In this document: one piece after another, positions 18,688 to 28,315 of the stretch
How the letters are laid out: every line of letters begins with the position of its first letter
Position numbering within the stretch: the stretch's first letter is position 1
Assembly (NCBI RefSeq): GCF_009184635.1
Contig: NZ_WELI01000005.1
Coordinates: forward strand, 620,001 to 684,000
Source of the DNA: Rudanella paleaurantiibacter
GTDB taxonomy: Bacteria > Bacteroidota > Bacteroidia > Cytophagales > Spirosomataceae
DNA: 64,000 nucleotides
Reading direction: 5' to 3'
Notes under the pieces: model-generated
Told to the model about the DNA's origin: nothing
Database searches by the model: none
What the model saw: the letters and a program-made list of their open reading frames with translations, nothing else
Made by a program: the position numbers and the translations under genes

Positions 18688-20097
18688 TTACTGCTCTAAC
18701 CAGCCGCCCGTGAAGCCCGCCTTCACCAGCCCCCGTCGGATATGCGGATTCTTCTGCATCAGTTTCCAGATAAAGCCCGAACGCAGGTTTTCGGCCATGA
18801 GCAAAATCGGCCCCTGATCAATGCCGAGATAATCGATGTCGAACCAGCCCTGAGCCGTAGACCCGTTGGCCGACAAAGCCCGGTACCGATACGTCGGGTT
18901 AAAAGCATCGCGAAAGCCGTACGGGCCGTACAGCTTTGAGCCATAGCGGGTTTTCATTGCCCGGAGGGCGGGCAAACAAATTTCGGGTGCAAAGGCCATC
19001 GACCCACCCGCGGCTGTGGGGGCAATGGTGCCGTCGTCTACAATCTGCGTGCTGGCAGCCCCGCGCGCCCGGTACGAAAAGAACTGTCGGCCGTTCACGA
19101 GTGTATCTTTCGGACCGTCGCAGGCGGTAAGCCCCCAAATAGTGGGGCCGTAGTCTTGCCAGCGGGCGGGGTTAGCCATGCAATAAGCCCGGTTGGCGTA
19201 GGTAGCCCGGCGCGAATTTTCAAAGTAATCAATACCCCGCCCCCGCATGTACTCGTCTTTGATACCCCGAAAATCAATCCAGACGTGCGAATACTGATGC
19301 CCAAACAAGGGGTCGAAGTTGACGTGCGGCTGGTCGTAGAACGTAGCCCATGGGTACGATTGGGTCCACGCCCGCCATACGGCTGGCTCTAGCGGATGCG
19401 TGGGCGAGCCCAGCGCCAGTACGTACAACAACATGGCTTCGTTGTAGCCCCGCCAGTCGCTCTTGATAAACCCTGACTCCGGGTGCCAGCCCATCGACAC
19501 GAACTTATCTTTGTTCAAAAACCAGGTCCAATCGGCGCGACCGTAGATAAGATCAGCTAACTGACGGATTTCAGTTTCGGCCGGGGTGTTGCCGTCAAAA
19601 TAGGTTTGCGCGCTCAGAATCCCACCCAACAGCAACGCCGTGTCGATAGTCGATAATTCGACCTGCTTGAAGCGTGCGCCCGTTTTCATATCCAGAAAAT
19701 GGTAGAAAAACCCTTTGTAACCGGCCACGCCTGCCGCCTGTTCGGACTGGGGTGCGTTGGCAAAAAAACGGAGTGTTTGCAGGGTTCGCTCGGCGGCCTG
19801 CGCCCGTGTGATGTACCCCCGCTCCACGCCCACGAGGTACGAGGTCAGGCCGAACCCAACAGCGGCAATGCTGGCAAAGGAGTTGGTGGGGGCTCGGTCG
19901 GACACGAGGCCGTTTTGCGAATTTGTTGTCTCCCAGAAGTACCGAAACGTGTCGCGTTGCAGACTATCCAGAAACGTCGCATCGCTCCCCGACAGGCTAA
20001 ATGCAGGCATGGTCGGGAGCACCGTTTGCGGTCGGGACTGGCAGCGCGCCAACTGAACACAGCCACCCAGAAGGCATAAAATAAGGAGTTGCTTCAT
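18688..20097 (-). CDS. PF10091 (glucoamylase/GH144-like) glycoside hydrolase
   Basis: Secreted (alpha/alpha)6 hydrolase of 469 residues with a signal peptide (LLILCLLGGCVQLARCQ, lipoprotein-like or cleaved). Family blocks are DTFRYFWETTN near the N-terminus, NSFASIAAVGFGL, KGFFYHFLDMKTG, GWHPESGFIKSDWRGYNEAM, HQYSHVWIDFRG and WGLTACDGPKD. Characterised members of this Bacteroidota family act on beta-1,2-glucans (GH144), so sophoro-oligosaccharide release is the leading inference. It is the last gene of a SusC-SusD-hydrolase unit on the minus strand, with a GATGACATC hairpin in the 232-nt gap after SusD. No beta-glucosidase is adjacent. Confidence 0.82.
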   Translation of the reverse strand: MKQLLILCLLGGCVQLARCQSRPQTVLPTMPAFSLSGSDATFLDSLQRDTFRYFWETTNSQNGLVSDRAPTNSFASIAAVGFGLTSYLVGVERGYITRAQAAERTLQTLRFFANAPQSEQAAGVAGYKGFFYHFLDMKTGARFKQVELSTIDTALLLGGILSAQTYFDGNTPAETEIRQLADLIYGRADWTWFLNKDKFVSMGWHPESGFIKSDWRGYNEAMLLYVLALGSPTHPLEPAVWRAWTQSYPWATFYDQPHVNFDPLFGHQYSHVWIDFRGIKDEYMRGRGIDYFENSRRATYANRAYCMANPARWQDYGPTIWGLTACDGPKDTLVNGRQFFSYRARGAASTQIVDDGTIAPTAAGGSMAFAPEICLPALRAMKTRYGSKLYGPYGFRDAFNPTYRYRALSANGSTAQGWFDIDYLGIDQGPILLMAENLRSGFIWKLMQKNPHIRRGLVKAGFTGGWLEQ

Positions 20098-20139
20098 GAA
20101 AGAAAGGTATAAAGCCAGCTGTCAGCCGACTATAAAGCA

Positions 20140-20176
20140 CAGAGATGACATTTCGCTTGGAGAAATGTCATCTCTG
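20140..20176. repeat. GATGACATC-family hairpin, copy 2
   Basis: Perfect 15-bp arms (20140-20154, 20162-20176) and 7-nt loop GCTTGGA, between the SusD stop and the glycosidase start. The arm pair ATTTC/GAAAT differs from the other copies on both sides, preserving pairing. Confidence 0.92.
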
Positions 20177-20329
20177 CTAAGATAACGTGAGTTATAGGAA
20201 ATTACCGACGCGTAGGCCTTCGATAGCAAAATCTGTACTACAGACAGTTACAATCCATATCACCCCCAACTCACGTTAAAATAACAAGTTGAATAAAACT
20301 CAAGCTAAAAACTAAGAACCAGGCCCATC

Positions 20330-21829
20330 TTAATACCCCGGATTCTGAGTTAGCTGCCCCCCGCTGAGCTGAATTTGCGGCTGCGGAATCGGGAACAGTT
20401 CGTGCTTACCGGCCACAAAGTTTTTGCCCAGCGCCCGGTACACCTCAGCGGCCCGCCCCTGACGCACCAGATCGAAGTACCGGTCGTGTTCGAAGGCCAG
20501 CTCGACCCGGCGTTCGCGCCAGATAGCCTGCCGCAGGTTGGTTTGCACGGTCGAGGTCAGGTCGGGCAAAACGCCCGTAGCTCCACCCCGCGCCCGCGCC
20601 CGAACCCGGTTGAGGGCGGTCAGGGCTTTGGCCGACTGCCCCAGCTCGTTGGCGGCTTCGGCATTCATCAGCAGTACTTCGGCATACCGTAGTACCCGTA
20701 CGTTTTTGCCTGTTTCCCATGTATTACCATTGTTGGTTTCGCGCGTAAAACTCACGTAAGCCTTGTAGTTGTACCGCGGATTTTCGGCATTGGGGCTCAC
20801 TACGCGGCCATCCCAGAGAGTGGTGCCGCGCTCTATGATGGTCCCCGTCCGGCGCGTGTCACCTGTTTCGTAGGCTTTGGCCAGATCCTCGGACGGTGTG
20901 TTAAAACCCCAACCCCAGCCGTTTTCGCCCCGTGCGCCCTGCGACTCAAAATACCCTTGTACCCCTTTGTTGGGCGTTACGCCCCGGCCCTGAATCTCAA
21001 AAATCGATTCGACTCCGTTCTCCGACGACTCGCGCCAGAGTTCGCCATAGTTAGGCAGGAGCGAGTACTGCCCGGAGGCAATTACCTCGTCGGTGAGCCG
21101 GAGCACCACATCCCATTTTTTCTGGTACATCGACACCTTCGCCAGCAGCGTTTTGGCGGCCCCTTTCGACACCCGACCCAAATCGGCCGCGTTGTACTGC
21201 GACTTTTCGGGCAGGTTAGCAATGGCTGTGTTCAGATCAGTTTCGATTTGGGCGTACACCTGAGCGGCTGTAGACCGTACGCGCCCGTTCTGAATATCGC
21301 TTTGGCTGGTTGGGTCGGCCACTTTAGTAATCAGCGGCACTCCGCCAAACGCACGCACCAGATTGAAGTAAAAATAGGCGCGCAAAAAACTGGCCTCGCC
21401 AATAAGCCGGTTTTTGAGCGTATCGTTGATGCTCAGAGCAGGCAGGTTGTCCAGCGCCTGATTAGCGCGGGCAATGGCTTCGTAATGCCCACCCCACACT
21501 TCGTTGAACGAAATGCTCGACGGGGTAAACGAAAAGTTATCGAGCTGATCTTTATCAGTGCCGGTATCGCCGGGCGAGCTGCCCTTGTCGGCATCGTCGG
21601 AGGCAATGCTGGTGATACCATTCCACGAGAACGAGTGAAAATTCCAGTCGACCATTTTGGCATACACCGCATTCACCAAGCTCGTAGCCGCGTCGGCATT
21701 GCTCGAAAAGAAATCCGTGGGTGTTTGCTGACCCTGCGGAGGCACATCGAGAAACGACTGCGAACAGCCACCCGCAACCAAAAGACCGCCAACACAGGCG
21801 TAGGTTAGAATATTTTGAAGCGTTTTCAT
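20330..21829 (-). CDS. RagB/SusD family nutrient-uptake outer membrane lipoprotein
   Basis: Surface-exposed glycan-binding lipoprotein that caps the SusC porin. The signal ends GGLLVAGGC (lipid-modified C22), followed by SQSFLDVPPQGQQTPTDFF, the typical SusD N-terminus. TPR-like helices include AEASFLRAYFYFNLVRAFG-type residues (here GEASFLRAYFYFNLVRAFG). The C-terminal half carries LRYAEVLLMNAEAANELG and WRERRVELAFEHDRYFDLVR, all SusD hallmarks. Length 499. It starts 13 nt after the SusC stop, so the two are translated from one transcript. Confidence 0.96.
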   Translation of the reverse strand: MKTLQNILTYACVGGLLVAGGCSQSFLDVPPQGQQTPTDFFSSNADAATSLVNAVYAKMVDWNFHSFSWNGITSIASDDADKGSSPGDTGTDKDQLDNFSFTPSSISFNEVWGGHYEAIARANQALDNLPALSINDTLKNRLIGEASFLRAYFYFNLVRAFGGVPLITKVADPTSQSDIQNGRVRSTAAQVYAQIETDLNTAIANLPEKSQYNAADLGRVSKGAAKTLLAKVSMYQKKWDVVLRLTDEVIASGQYSLLPNYGELWRESSENGVESIFEIQGRGVTPNKGVQGYFESQGARGENGWGWGFNTPSEDLAKAYETGDTRRTGTIIERGTTLWDGRVVSPNAENPRYNYKAYVSFTRETNNGNTWETGKNVRVLRYAEVLLMNAEAANELGQSAKALTALNRVRARARGGATGVLPDLTSTVQTNLRQAIWRERRVELAFEHDRYFDLVRQGRAAEVYRALGKNFVAGKHELFPIPQPQIQLSGGQLTQNPGY

Positions 21830-21842
21830 CTGCGTTGTTTAC

Positions 21843-24800
21843 TTAAAAGCCAATGTTCAAACCTGCCAGATAAGCCGACGTGACTGGGTACGTGCTCAAC
21901 TCGATACCGGCATTGAGGGGGTTAGAGCCGGGCAGCTCGGGTGTGTACCCCGAAAATGCCTTGATGGTCAGGGCGTTTTGTGCCGTTACGTAGAACCGAA
22001 CCCGGCTTACTTTTAGGCTCGATACCAGCTCGCGCGGTAAGGTGTAGCCCAGCGTCACGTTATTGACCCGGAAAAACGAGCCCGACTCCACATAGTACGT
22101 CGAGGCAATGGGCACGGCATTACTGGCCCGTGGCTCGGTGGTGCTGGGGTTGGCAGGTGTCCAACGGTCAGCGCGCGACGCTTCAATATTTTCATTACCA
22201 AAGCGCTGGGCTTTTTTGCCATTGTAGACTTTGTTGCCAAAGTTGGCGTACCAGTCTGTCGAGAAATCGAAATTACGGTACGTAAAGCCACCATTTACCC
22301 CGAAGTACAGCTTAGGCTGGTACGAGCCCACAAACACGCGGTCGTTGTCGTCGATGACCCCATCGCCATTCTGGTCTACGTAGCGAAAATCACCGGGCTT
22401 GGTACCCTGAACTTTAGCGCGGGTGTTGTTCACCTCTTCCTGCGTCTGGAAAATACCATCGGTTTGCCAGACCCAGAAACTCCCGATAGGTTGCCCCACG
22501 GCGGTACGGGTGGTAAACTGTCCGTTGCCCAGGCCCCCCTCATTGATAGGCAGCCCGCCCTGTACGTCTTCAAGCTGATTGCGGTTGATGGTCGCGTTGA
22601 CGCCCACGTTGTACGAAAACCCGTTGGTCGCATTGTTGCGCCAGTTGAGGGCAAACTCAAACCCCCGGTTGCGCACACTGGCAGCATTGGTCAGGTACGA
22701 GCCGTCGACATCACCAAAAATGGCATCAATGGGGCGGGTAAAAAGCGCGTCGGTTGTCCGCTTGTTGTAATAGGTGAACTCACCGGTCAGGCGGTTGCGG
22801 GCCAAAGCAAATTCCAGGCCGATGTCGGTGCCGGTGGTCACCTCCCAACGTAGGTTCGGGTCAATCAGGTTAGTAATGGTGCGGCCCTGTTGCAGGGTCT
22901 GATTCGCCCCAAACGCATAATCGAGACCACTGGCAATGGTGTATAAAAACGCGCTAGGGCTGATGCGGTCGTTACCGGTTTTACCCCAACTTACCCGCGC
23001 CTTGAGCTGGTCGAACGGGGTTTTACCGCGCAGGAATGGCTCTTCGCTCAGTACCCAGCCTACCCCCACCGACGGGAAGAACCCCCAACGGTTATTGGTC
23101 GGAAATTTACTCGACCCATCGTAACGGGCCGTAGCCGTGAGCAGATACCGGTCAGAATAGTTGTAATTGACCCGCCCAATGTACGACTGCCGGGTTTGAA
23201 TACTGCCCGACTCGGAGTTGGTTGCCGTCGACGCGTTGCCGGTGTTCAGGTAGAAATAGTTCGACTGCGGGGGTACGTCCTGCCGGGCTGCGCTCAGGAT
23301 ATTATCTTGAAACCGCTCGGCCACGTAACCAGCCAGAATCTTCACGGTATGCTTTTCGGCAAACGTGCTGTTGTATTCCGCCGTGTTGGTCCATAACCAG
23401 CGTGCACTGTTCGACCGGCCCGTGTTGAGCGCGCTGATCAGGTTGCGCTGATTGGCCGACACCTGATACACCGGGTTGTACGTGTAGGCCCGGCTACCAT
23501 TGCTTTCGATACCAAAGTTAGAGAGCAGCGTTACCTTTTTGAAAACCGTCAGATTCCCGTAAAACGACCCTTGTAACCGCAGTCCGCGCGAGCGGTAGTT
23601 GGTGTAATCGAGCTGAGCCACAGGGTTGGCCACGTTATTGCGCGAGGTAAACCCATAGCTACCATCGGCGTTGCGCACGGGTACGGTTGGAGCTTGCTTG
23701 TAGGCATTGGTAAACGCCGAAAAAGCCGCCGTACTGGGTAAAGCCGGGTCGCTGGTACCGGTCAGGTTCGAGTTGTCGTTGGCCAGGCTCAGGTTATGCC
23801 CCAGCTTGAAAGCGGGCGTCAAGGTGTACTCGTTGTTGAGCCGCAGCGTCAGGCGGTTGTAGTCCGAACCTTTCAGAATCCCTTTTTCGGTGAAGTAGCC
23901 CGCACTGAAAAGGTACGTCGACCGGTCGGTACCTCCGCTCACCGAGAGCGCGTGGTTTTGCTGGAAGCCCGTGCGGGTAATAGCCTTGAACCAATCGGTG
24001 TTAGTAGCCGTAGCCGTGGCCGGGTCGAATGGAAGCGGGGCCGTGGGGTTATCGTACCGGACAGCCTCGTTGCTGTAGGCCGCAAATAACTCCGAATCGG
24101 CCATGCGCACCCGGTAAGCGGGCGTTCGGATGCCCACATACCCATCGTAGGTTACGCTCGGTGCGCCGGTTTTACCGCGCCGGGTTGTGATGAGCACTAC
24201 CCCATTGGCCGCCCGAACCCCGTAGATAGCCGTGGCAGAGGCATCTTTCAGCACGTCGACGGAGGTAATGTCGGCCGTGTTGATGTTGCGAATATCTTCG
24301 GTAATAATGCCATCGACTACGTACAGCGGGTCAGCACCGCCCAGGAGCGTACCCGTACCCCGAATCCGAACAACAGGTGCCTGCCCCGGTGCGCCGGAGT
24401 TGATAATCTGCACCCCCGATACCTTGCTTTGTAGGGCCTGCGTGGCCGACAGCACCGGTTGGCGGGCCAGTTCTTCACCTTTCACCTGCGCCACGGAGCC
24501 CGTCACGTCTATTTTGCGCTGGGTGCCGTAGCCAACTACGACCACCTCTTCGAGGGCGCGGGCATCGTCGGCCAATTGAACGTTAATGACCGTCTGATTA
24601 CCCACCGGTACCTCCTGACTCGTCATGCCAATCATGCTAAACTGGAGCACCGCCCCACTCGGCACATTGAGCCCAAAGTTACCGTTCACATCGGTGGCGG
24701 TGCCAGTAGTGGTCCCTTTCACCAGGACGCTGACACCGGGTAACCCCTGTCCATCGGTTTTGCTAACCACCCGACCCGTAACCTGCTGATCCTGTGCATA

Positions 24801-24857
24801 AACACGACCGCATACGACGAGCCATAATCCTGTTAAGATGTAAGCGAGTGTTCTCAT
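21843..24857 (-). CDS. SusC/RagA family TonB-linked outer membrane protein
   Basis: TonB-dependent outer-membrane channel of 1004 residues for glycan oligomers. It has a signal peptide (LTGLWLVVCGRVYAQ), a carboxypeptidase-regulatory-like N-terminal domain (VTGRVVSKTDGQGLPGVSV), a TonB-box/plug region beginning EEVVVVGYGTQRKIDVTGSV, the plug signature LYVVDGIITEDI, and a 22-strand barrel ending AYLAGLNIGF. The ATG at 24857 starts the signal peptide and lies 27 nt after a -7 box; the longer frame to 24947 is unlikely. It is first in the SusC-SusD-glycosidase unit. No SusR, ECF sigma or anti-sigma gene lies beside it, so control is unresolved. Confidence 0.96.
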   Translation of the reverse strand: MRTLAYILTGLWLVVCGRVYAQDQQVTGRVVSKTDGQGLPGVSVLVKGTTTGTATDVNGNFGLNVPSGAVLQFSMIGMTSQEVPVGNQTVINVQLADDARALEEVVVVGYGTQRKIDVTGSVAQVKGEELARQPVLSATQALQSKVSGVQIINSGAPGQAPVVRIRGTGTLLGGADPLYVVDGIITEDIRNINTADITSVDVLKDASATAIYGVRAANGVVLITTRRGKTGAPSVTYDGYVGIRTPAYRVRMADSELFAAYSNEAVRYDNPTAPLPFDPATATATNTDWFKAITRTGFQQNHALSVSGGTDRSTYLFSAGYFTEKGILKGSDYNRLTLRLNNEYTLTPAFKLGHNLSLANDNSNLTGTSDPALPSTAAFSAFTNAYKQAPTVPVRNADGSYGFTSRNNVANPVAQLDYTNYRSRGLRLQGSFYGNLTVFKKVTLLSNFGIESNGSRAYTYNPVYQVSANQRNLISALNTGRSNSARWLWTNTAEYNSTFAEKHTVKILAGYVAERFQDNILSAARQDVPPQSNYFYLNTGNASTATNSESGSIQTRQSYIGRVNYNYSDRYLLTATARYDGSSKFPTNNRWGFFPSVGVGWVLSEEPFLRGKTPFDQLKARVSWGKTGNDRISPSAFLYTIASGLDYAFGANQTLQQGRTITNLIDPNLRWEVTTGTDIGLEFALARNRLTGEFTYYNKRTTDALFTRPIDAIFGDVDGSYLTNAASVRNRGFEFALNWRNNATNGFSYNVGVNATINRNQLEDVQGGLPINEGGLGNGQFTTRTAVGQPIGSFWVWQTDGIFQTQEEVNNTRAKVQGTKPGDFRYVDQNGDGVIDDNDRVFVGSYQPKLYFGVNGGFTYRNFDFSTDWYANFGNKVYNGKKAQRFGNENIEASRADRWTPANPSTTEPRASNAVPIASTYYVESGSFFRVNNVTLGYTLPRELVSSLKVSRVRFYVTAQNALTIKAFSGYTPELPGSNPLNAGIELSTYPVTSAYLAGLNIGF

Positions 24858-24884
24858 ACGTGAGTTAATTTGAAAATAGGGGGG

Positions 24885-24892
24885 CAAATATA
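24885..24892 (-). promoter_or_regulatory. -7 box of the SusC/SusD operon
   Basis: TATATTTG on the minus strand fits TAnnTTTG, 27 nt before the SusC ATG. No clear TTG at the -33 distance, which may mean activator or alternative sigma dependence. Confidence 0.45.
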
Positions 24893-25266
24893 AGCGACCA
24901 ATAGGCTCATTATACATTTGATCTATATAGTCACATCCAATCAACAATGAATCAGCCGCTTAGGGATAAAAATTTTATTAAATACCAGCTGAATGGCCAG
25001 AAACGGCTTTTTGAACCGAAATACGACTGAGTAATGAGGCCTTATAGGGTAGGTTGAAGCGGCTTTACGGCGTCGTTCTCTATAAACTGGGCAGACTGAT
25101 TCAGTGCGCGTGAATCGACTGTATTTCTTACGGTTAAATTATTATCTCAAATATAGATAATAGAAAAATGAGGTTTATATTTACCAGCCGGTTTGGAACC
25201 TCGGCCTTCAACCAAGGCCTTTCCGCCGACCAGAATCGTTCATTTCACCGTTAAACCCTTAGTCCA
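24893..25266. other. intergenic region between divergent SusC and small secreted protein genes
   Basis: About 370 AT-rich bases without a coding frame. A plus-strand TACATTTG at 24913-24920 fits the -7 consensus but is far from the next plus gene. AT-rich runs with ATAGATAATAG-like sequence occur around 25150-25165, and TATATTTA near 25175 is one base off the consensus. Confidence 0.5.
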
Positions 25267-25647
25267 ATGCAACGCTCCCTGTTGTTTCTGTTTGTTTTCG
25301 TGCTGGGCCTGACCGCCACCAGCTTTGCTCAATCAACTACCCCGGCCACACCCGATTTTTTCGCGGGCAAATGGGAAATTGCCGTTGTAGGCACCCCACG
25401 GGGCGATGTCAAATTCCAGACCGAACTGATTCGGAAAGAGGGCAAACTCACTGGCGACCTAGTACTGGCCGATGATACAAACGGCAAGCGCCCCATCACC
25501 CGAGTGGTTGAGAACGGCAACAAACTCACTATTTATTTCAGCTCCTCACAAGGCGACGAAATTTCGATTGATCTGGAAAAATCAGACGAGAACACGTTGA
25601 AAGGCTCCCTTATGAGCTTTGATGCTACCGCCAAGCGGGTTAAATAA
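25267..25647 (+). CDS. small secreted protein of unknown function
   Basis: A 126-residue protein with a clear signal peptide (LLFLFVFVLGLTATSFAQ). The mature part has alternating beta strands (GKWEIAVVGTPRGDVKFQTEL, GKLTGDLVLADD, GNKLTIYFSS, NTLKGSLMSFDATAKRVK), a pattern seen in small lipocalin-like Bacteroidota proteins that carry a GxW motif at the first strand. I cannot name a ligand or pathway. It is 44 nt upstream of the SDR gene in the same direction, so the two may be cotranscribed. Confidence 0.75.
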   Translation: MQRSLLFLFVFVLGLTATSFAQSTTPATPDFFAGKWEIAVVGTPRGDVKFQTELIRKEGKLTGDLVLADDTNGKRPITRVVENGNKLTIYFSSSQGDEISIDLEKSDENTLKGSLMSFDATAKRVK

Positions 25648-25691
25648 TTTGCGGCCTGGGCAACAGCCTCATTCACAGTAATCCCACATTC

Positions 25692-26498
25692 ATGAAACTT
25701 CAGGATAAATTGGTGATCGTGACCGGGGCAGGCAGCGGTATCGGTCGGGAACTGACCCTCCAACTACTGCAAAAAGGGGCACGCGTTGCCGGGGTCGACA
25801 TTCATGCCGATGCCCTTACCCAAACGGGCCAACTGGCAGGGGTTGGCAGTGACCGATTCAGGGGATTTACGCTCGATATTGCCGACAAATCCGGAGTCGA
25901 TGCCTTTCCCGAAACCGTTGCCGCTCACTTTGGCCACCCGGCCGATGGGCTCATCAATAATGCGGGCATTATTCAACCGTTTAAACCCGTAACCGAGCTG
26001 ACCACCGACGAAATTAACCGGGTGTTCAACGTCAACTTTTACGGTACGCTGTACCTGACGCGGGCATTTCTGCCCTCGTTTCTGCAACGCCCCGAAGCCC
26101 ACATCGTCAACATTTCAAGTATGGGCGGGTTTCTGCCCGTACCCGGCCAAACAATCTACGGCGCAGCTAAAGCAGCCGTAAAGCTGTTTACCGAGGGGCT
26201 ATATGCTGAGCTAATCGGTACCAATGTGCGGGTCACGGTGGTATTTCCGGGGGCCATTGCCACTAACATCACCGAAAATTCGGGGCTGGGCACGCCCAAG
26301 GCAAGCACAGAAAGTAGCTCGATAAAACCGATGCCTGCCGACAAAGCCGCCGGGGCAATTCTGGACGCGATAGAAACTAACCGATTCCGGGTTACGGTCG
26401 GCTCTGACGCCCGTTTCCTCGATCTGCTCTACCGGTTCAATCCGCGCTATGCTACTGAGTTTATCGAGAAAAAGATGCGGCAGTTCAGGAAGATGTAG
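25692..26498 (+). CDS. SDR family NAD(P)-dependent oxidoreductase
   Basis: Classical short-chain dehydrogenase of 268 residues with cofactor motif TGAGSGIGRE, NNAG near 90, catalytic Ser in NISSMGGFLP and YxxxK in YGAAKAAVK. The C-terminus (RFLDLLYRFNPRYATEFIEKK) resembles the SDR at 15416-16261, so both belong to one subfamily. A strong terminator follows. Substrate unknown. Confidence 0.9.
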   Translation: MKLQDKLVIVTGAGSGIGRELTLQLLQKGARVAGVDIHADALTQTGQLAGVGSDRFRGFTLDIADKSGVDAFPETVAAHFGHPADGLINNAGIIQPFKPVTELTTDEINRVFNVNFYGTLYLTRAFLPSFLQRPEAHIVNISSMGGFLPVPGQTIYGAAKAAVKLFTEGLYAELIGTNVRVTVVFPGAIATNITENSGLGTPKASTESSSIKPMPADKAAGAILDAIETNRFRVTVGSDARFLDLLYRFNPRYATEFIEKKMRQFRKM

Positions 26499-26518
26499 AA
26501 CACCATTGAATGGTATCA

Positions 26519-26551
26519 ACAGTCAGGCCCCAAACCTGACTGTTTTTTTTG
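26519..26551 (+). terminator. rho-independent terminator after SDR gene
   Basis: AACAGTCAGG and CCTGACTGTT are perfect 10-bp arms around a 7-nt loop, running into an 8-T tract. Confidence 0.93.
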
Positions 26552-26621
26552 GGGTGCCCAATTGGTTTTCATCCAGTCAGCTGACCAACTTCTCGAAGCC
26601 ATACGCCCCTTGTTAGTCTGG

Positions 26622-26818
26622 ATTCAGTACTGGACATTCAGATATTAGATGTATTGAGTGATAAGGTTGTTCTCCTTTTGGCTGTCCTGTACACTCCCTG
26701 CCAGTGGTTCCTTGCGAGAACAGCCTTGTCACCCAATACAATTAGACGTTAGACTTAATAACATTCTGTAGGGAGGTCTAACGTTAATGTCCAACATCTA
26801 ATGTCCGGTACTGAGTAC
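26622..26818. repeat. MITE-like nested inverted-repeat element, long copy
   Basis: Outer arms: CAGTACTGGACATT..TTAGATGT (26625-26651) against ACATCTAATGTCCGGTACTG (about 26794-26813). Inner arms: GTATTGAGTGATAAGGTTGT against the complement of ACAGCCTTGTCACCCAATAC (26719-26740). A third small hairpin CGTTAGAC/GTCTAACG sits on the right side. No coding frame. A shorter relative is at 60598-60676. Confidence 0.75.
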
Positions 26819-27133
26819 TCTGGAGGAAATTTTCGGCTAATCAACTCGTAAAGAGGAATTTCACACAAATTCACATTGAGCAATAGCCTTATTCCTCCTT
26901 GTCGACGTATATAGTCTGGATTCGTATCCGGTCAATTAGTCTTCATAGGTTAGAAAGCGGGCCTCCTCCCGGTCATTGATCGGGAGAAGCCTCCCCCTCC
27001 GCTCCCACTTCTACAGCTCGGTTACGCTACGCCGGGCACTCATTCGCCCTCGCCTGATGTTATCCAGAAACACACCCGACGGGCCATTGCCAACCGGGTT
27101 ATTTTCTCAACGACCGTTTTTGTATTTCCAATT
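26819..27133. other. non-coding stretch before the monooxygenase gene
   Basis: No plausible gene. Short frames here lack family features. No convincing -7 box; CGTTTTTG at 27112-27119 is two mismatches away. Confidence 0.5.
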
Positions 27134-28153
27134 ATGGCATCCATTCCGTTTTCGATACTTGATCTGGCCCCTGTTCCAATGGGCAGCACAGCCGCGCAGG
27201 CCCTCCGCAACACGCTCGATCTGGCTCAGCACGCCGAATGCTGGGGCTACCACCGCTACTGGCTGGCCGAACACCATAACATGACCGGCGTAGCGAGTGC
27301 CGCTACAGCCGTGGCCATTGGCTACGTGGCCGGAGGCACCCAAACCATTCGGGTGGGCTCGGGCGGAATTATGCTCCCCAACCACTCGCCATTGGTTATT
27401 GCCGAGCAGTTTGGCACCCTGGCCTCGCTGTACCCGAACCGAATTGATCTGGGTGTAGGCCGGGCTCCCGGCTCCGATCAGCTCACCGCGCGGGCTCTCC
27501 GCCGGAACCTGACTGGCCCCGACACATTTCCGCAGGATGTAGTGGAGTTACAGCGGTATTTCCAGCCCGCAGCCGACGATGGGGCAATCCGGGCCGTGCC
27601 CGGCGCGGGGCTTAATGTGCCGGTCTGGATTCTGGGTTCGAGCTTGTTTGGGGCGCAGTTGGCGGCTTTGCTGGGTCTGCCGTTTGCGTTTGCGTCGCAC
27701 TTTGCCCCGAACGCGCTCATGCAGGCTATTGATATATATCGGAGTCAGTTCAAGCCATCTGAAAATCTGGCAAAACCGTATCTGATGCTGGCTATCAATG
27801 TAGTAGCTGCCCATACCGACGTCGAGGCTCAACGGCTGTTTACATCGGTTCAGCAACAGTTTATCAATCTCCGAACAGGCACACCGGGCTTACTGCCCCC
27901 ACCGATCGACCATCCCGAACTGCTCAGCTACGCAGCCGAACAGGCGGGTATCAATCAGGCGCTACGCTACGCGGTGGTGGGCTCCCCCGAGACGGTGCAG
28001 CAGGGGCTGGAGCGATTTATCGCCCAAACCCAACCCGACGAACTGATTACCACGGCTCAGATTTACGACCACACGGCCCGGCTCCGGTCATTTGAACTGA
28101 CCGCACACGTGCGCGATGCTCTGGCTCAGCAAGCTACGGTCCAACTCGTGTAA
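27134..28153 (+). CDS. LLM class flavin-dependent oxidoreductase (MsnO8/YhbW-like)
   Basis: Luciferase-like monooxygenase of 339 residues using reduced flavin in the cytoplasm. It opens with [12 protein letters not shown], followed by [35 protein letters not shown] and [23 protein letters not shown], all diagnostic of the group that includes E. coli YhbW. The substrate is unknown; most relatives are orphan flavin enzymes. A pair of GATGACATC hairpins separates it from the convergent esterase gene. Confidence 0.9.
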   Translation: MASIPFSILDLAPVPMGSTAAQALRNTLDLAQHAECWGYHRYWLAEHHNMTGVASAATAVAIGYVAGGTQTIRVGSGGIMLPNHSPLVIAEQFGTLASLYPNRIDLGVGRAPGSDQLTARALRRNLTGPDTFPQDVVELQRYFQPAADDGAIRAVPGAGLNVPVWILGSSLFGAQLAALLGLPFAFASHFAPNALMQAIDIYRSQFKPSENLAKPYLMLAINVVAAHTDVEAQRLFTSVQQQFINLRTGTPGLLPPPIDHPELLSYAAEQAGINQALRYAVVGSPETVQQGLERFIAQTQPDELITTAQIYDHTARLRSFELTAHVRDALAQQATVQLV

Positions 28154-28174
28154 TTAATTTATGAAGAGCCCCAT

Positions 28175-28207
28175 GCGATGTCGTCTTATTCAGAAAGATG
28201 ACATCGC
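28175..28207. repeat. GATGACATC-family hairpin, copy 3
   Basis: Arms GCGATGTCGTCTT and AAGATGACATCGC (13 bp, one G-T wobble) around the 7-nt loop ATTCAGA, 21 nt after the monooxygenase stop. Confidence 0.85.
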
Positions 28208-28257
28208 TCGCCCGAGCAAAGAGTCGGGAAAATGCTTTTTTCGGACTATTCAGCTGT

Positions 28258-28292
28258 AGAGATGACATCTTGTTTGGAAAGATGTCATCTCT
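28258..28292. repeat. GATGACATC-family hairpin, copy 4
   Basis: Perfect 14-bp arms and loop GTTTGGA. The 35-nt unit is identical to copy 5 at 53178. It lies 24 nt beyond the esterase stop. Confidence 0.93.
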
Positions 28293-28315
28293 GTTCTGCG
28301 CATCTCTATTTTGCG

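Noticed and set aside
24913-24920. TACATTTG -7-like box on the plus strand
   Set aside because: No plus-strand gene starts within 340 nt; probably chance in AT-rich DNA.
26976-27284. Open frame of 102 codons before the monooxygenase gene
   Set aside because: It overlaps the start of a well-supported gene in another frame, and its composition is Arg/Pro/Leu-rich noise.
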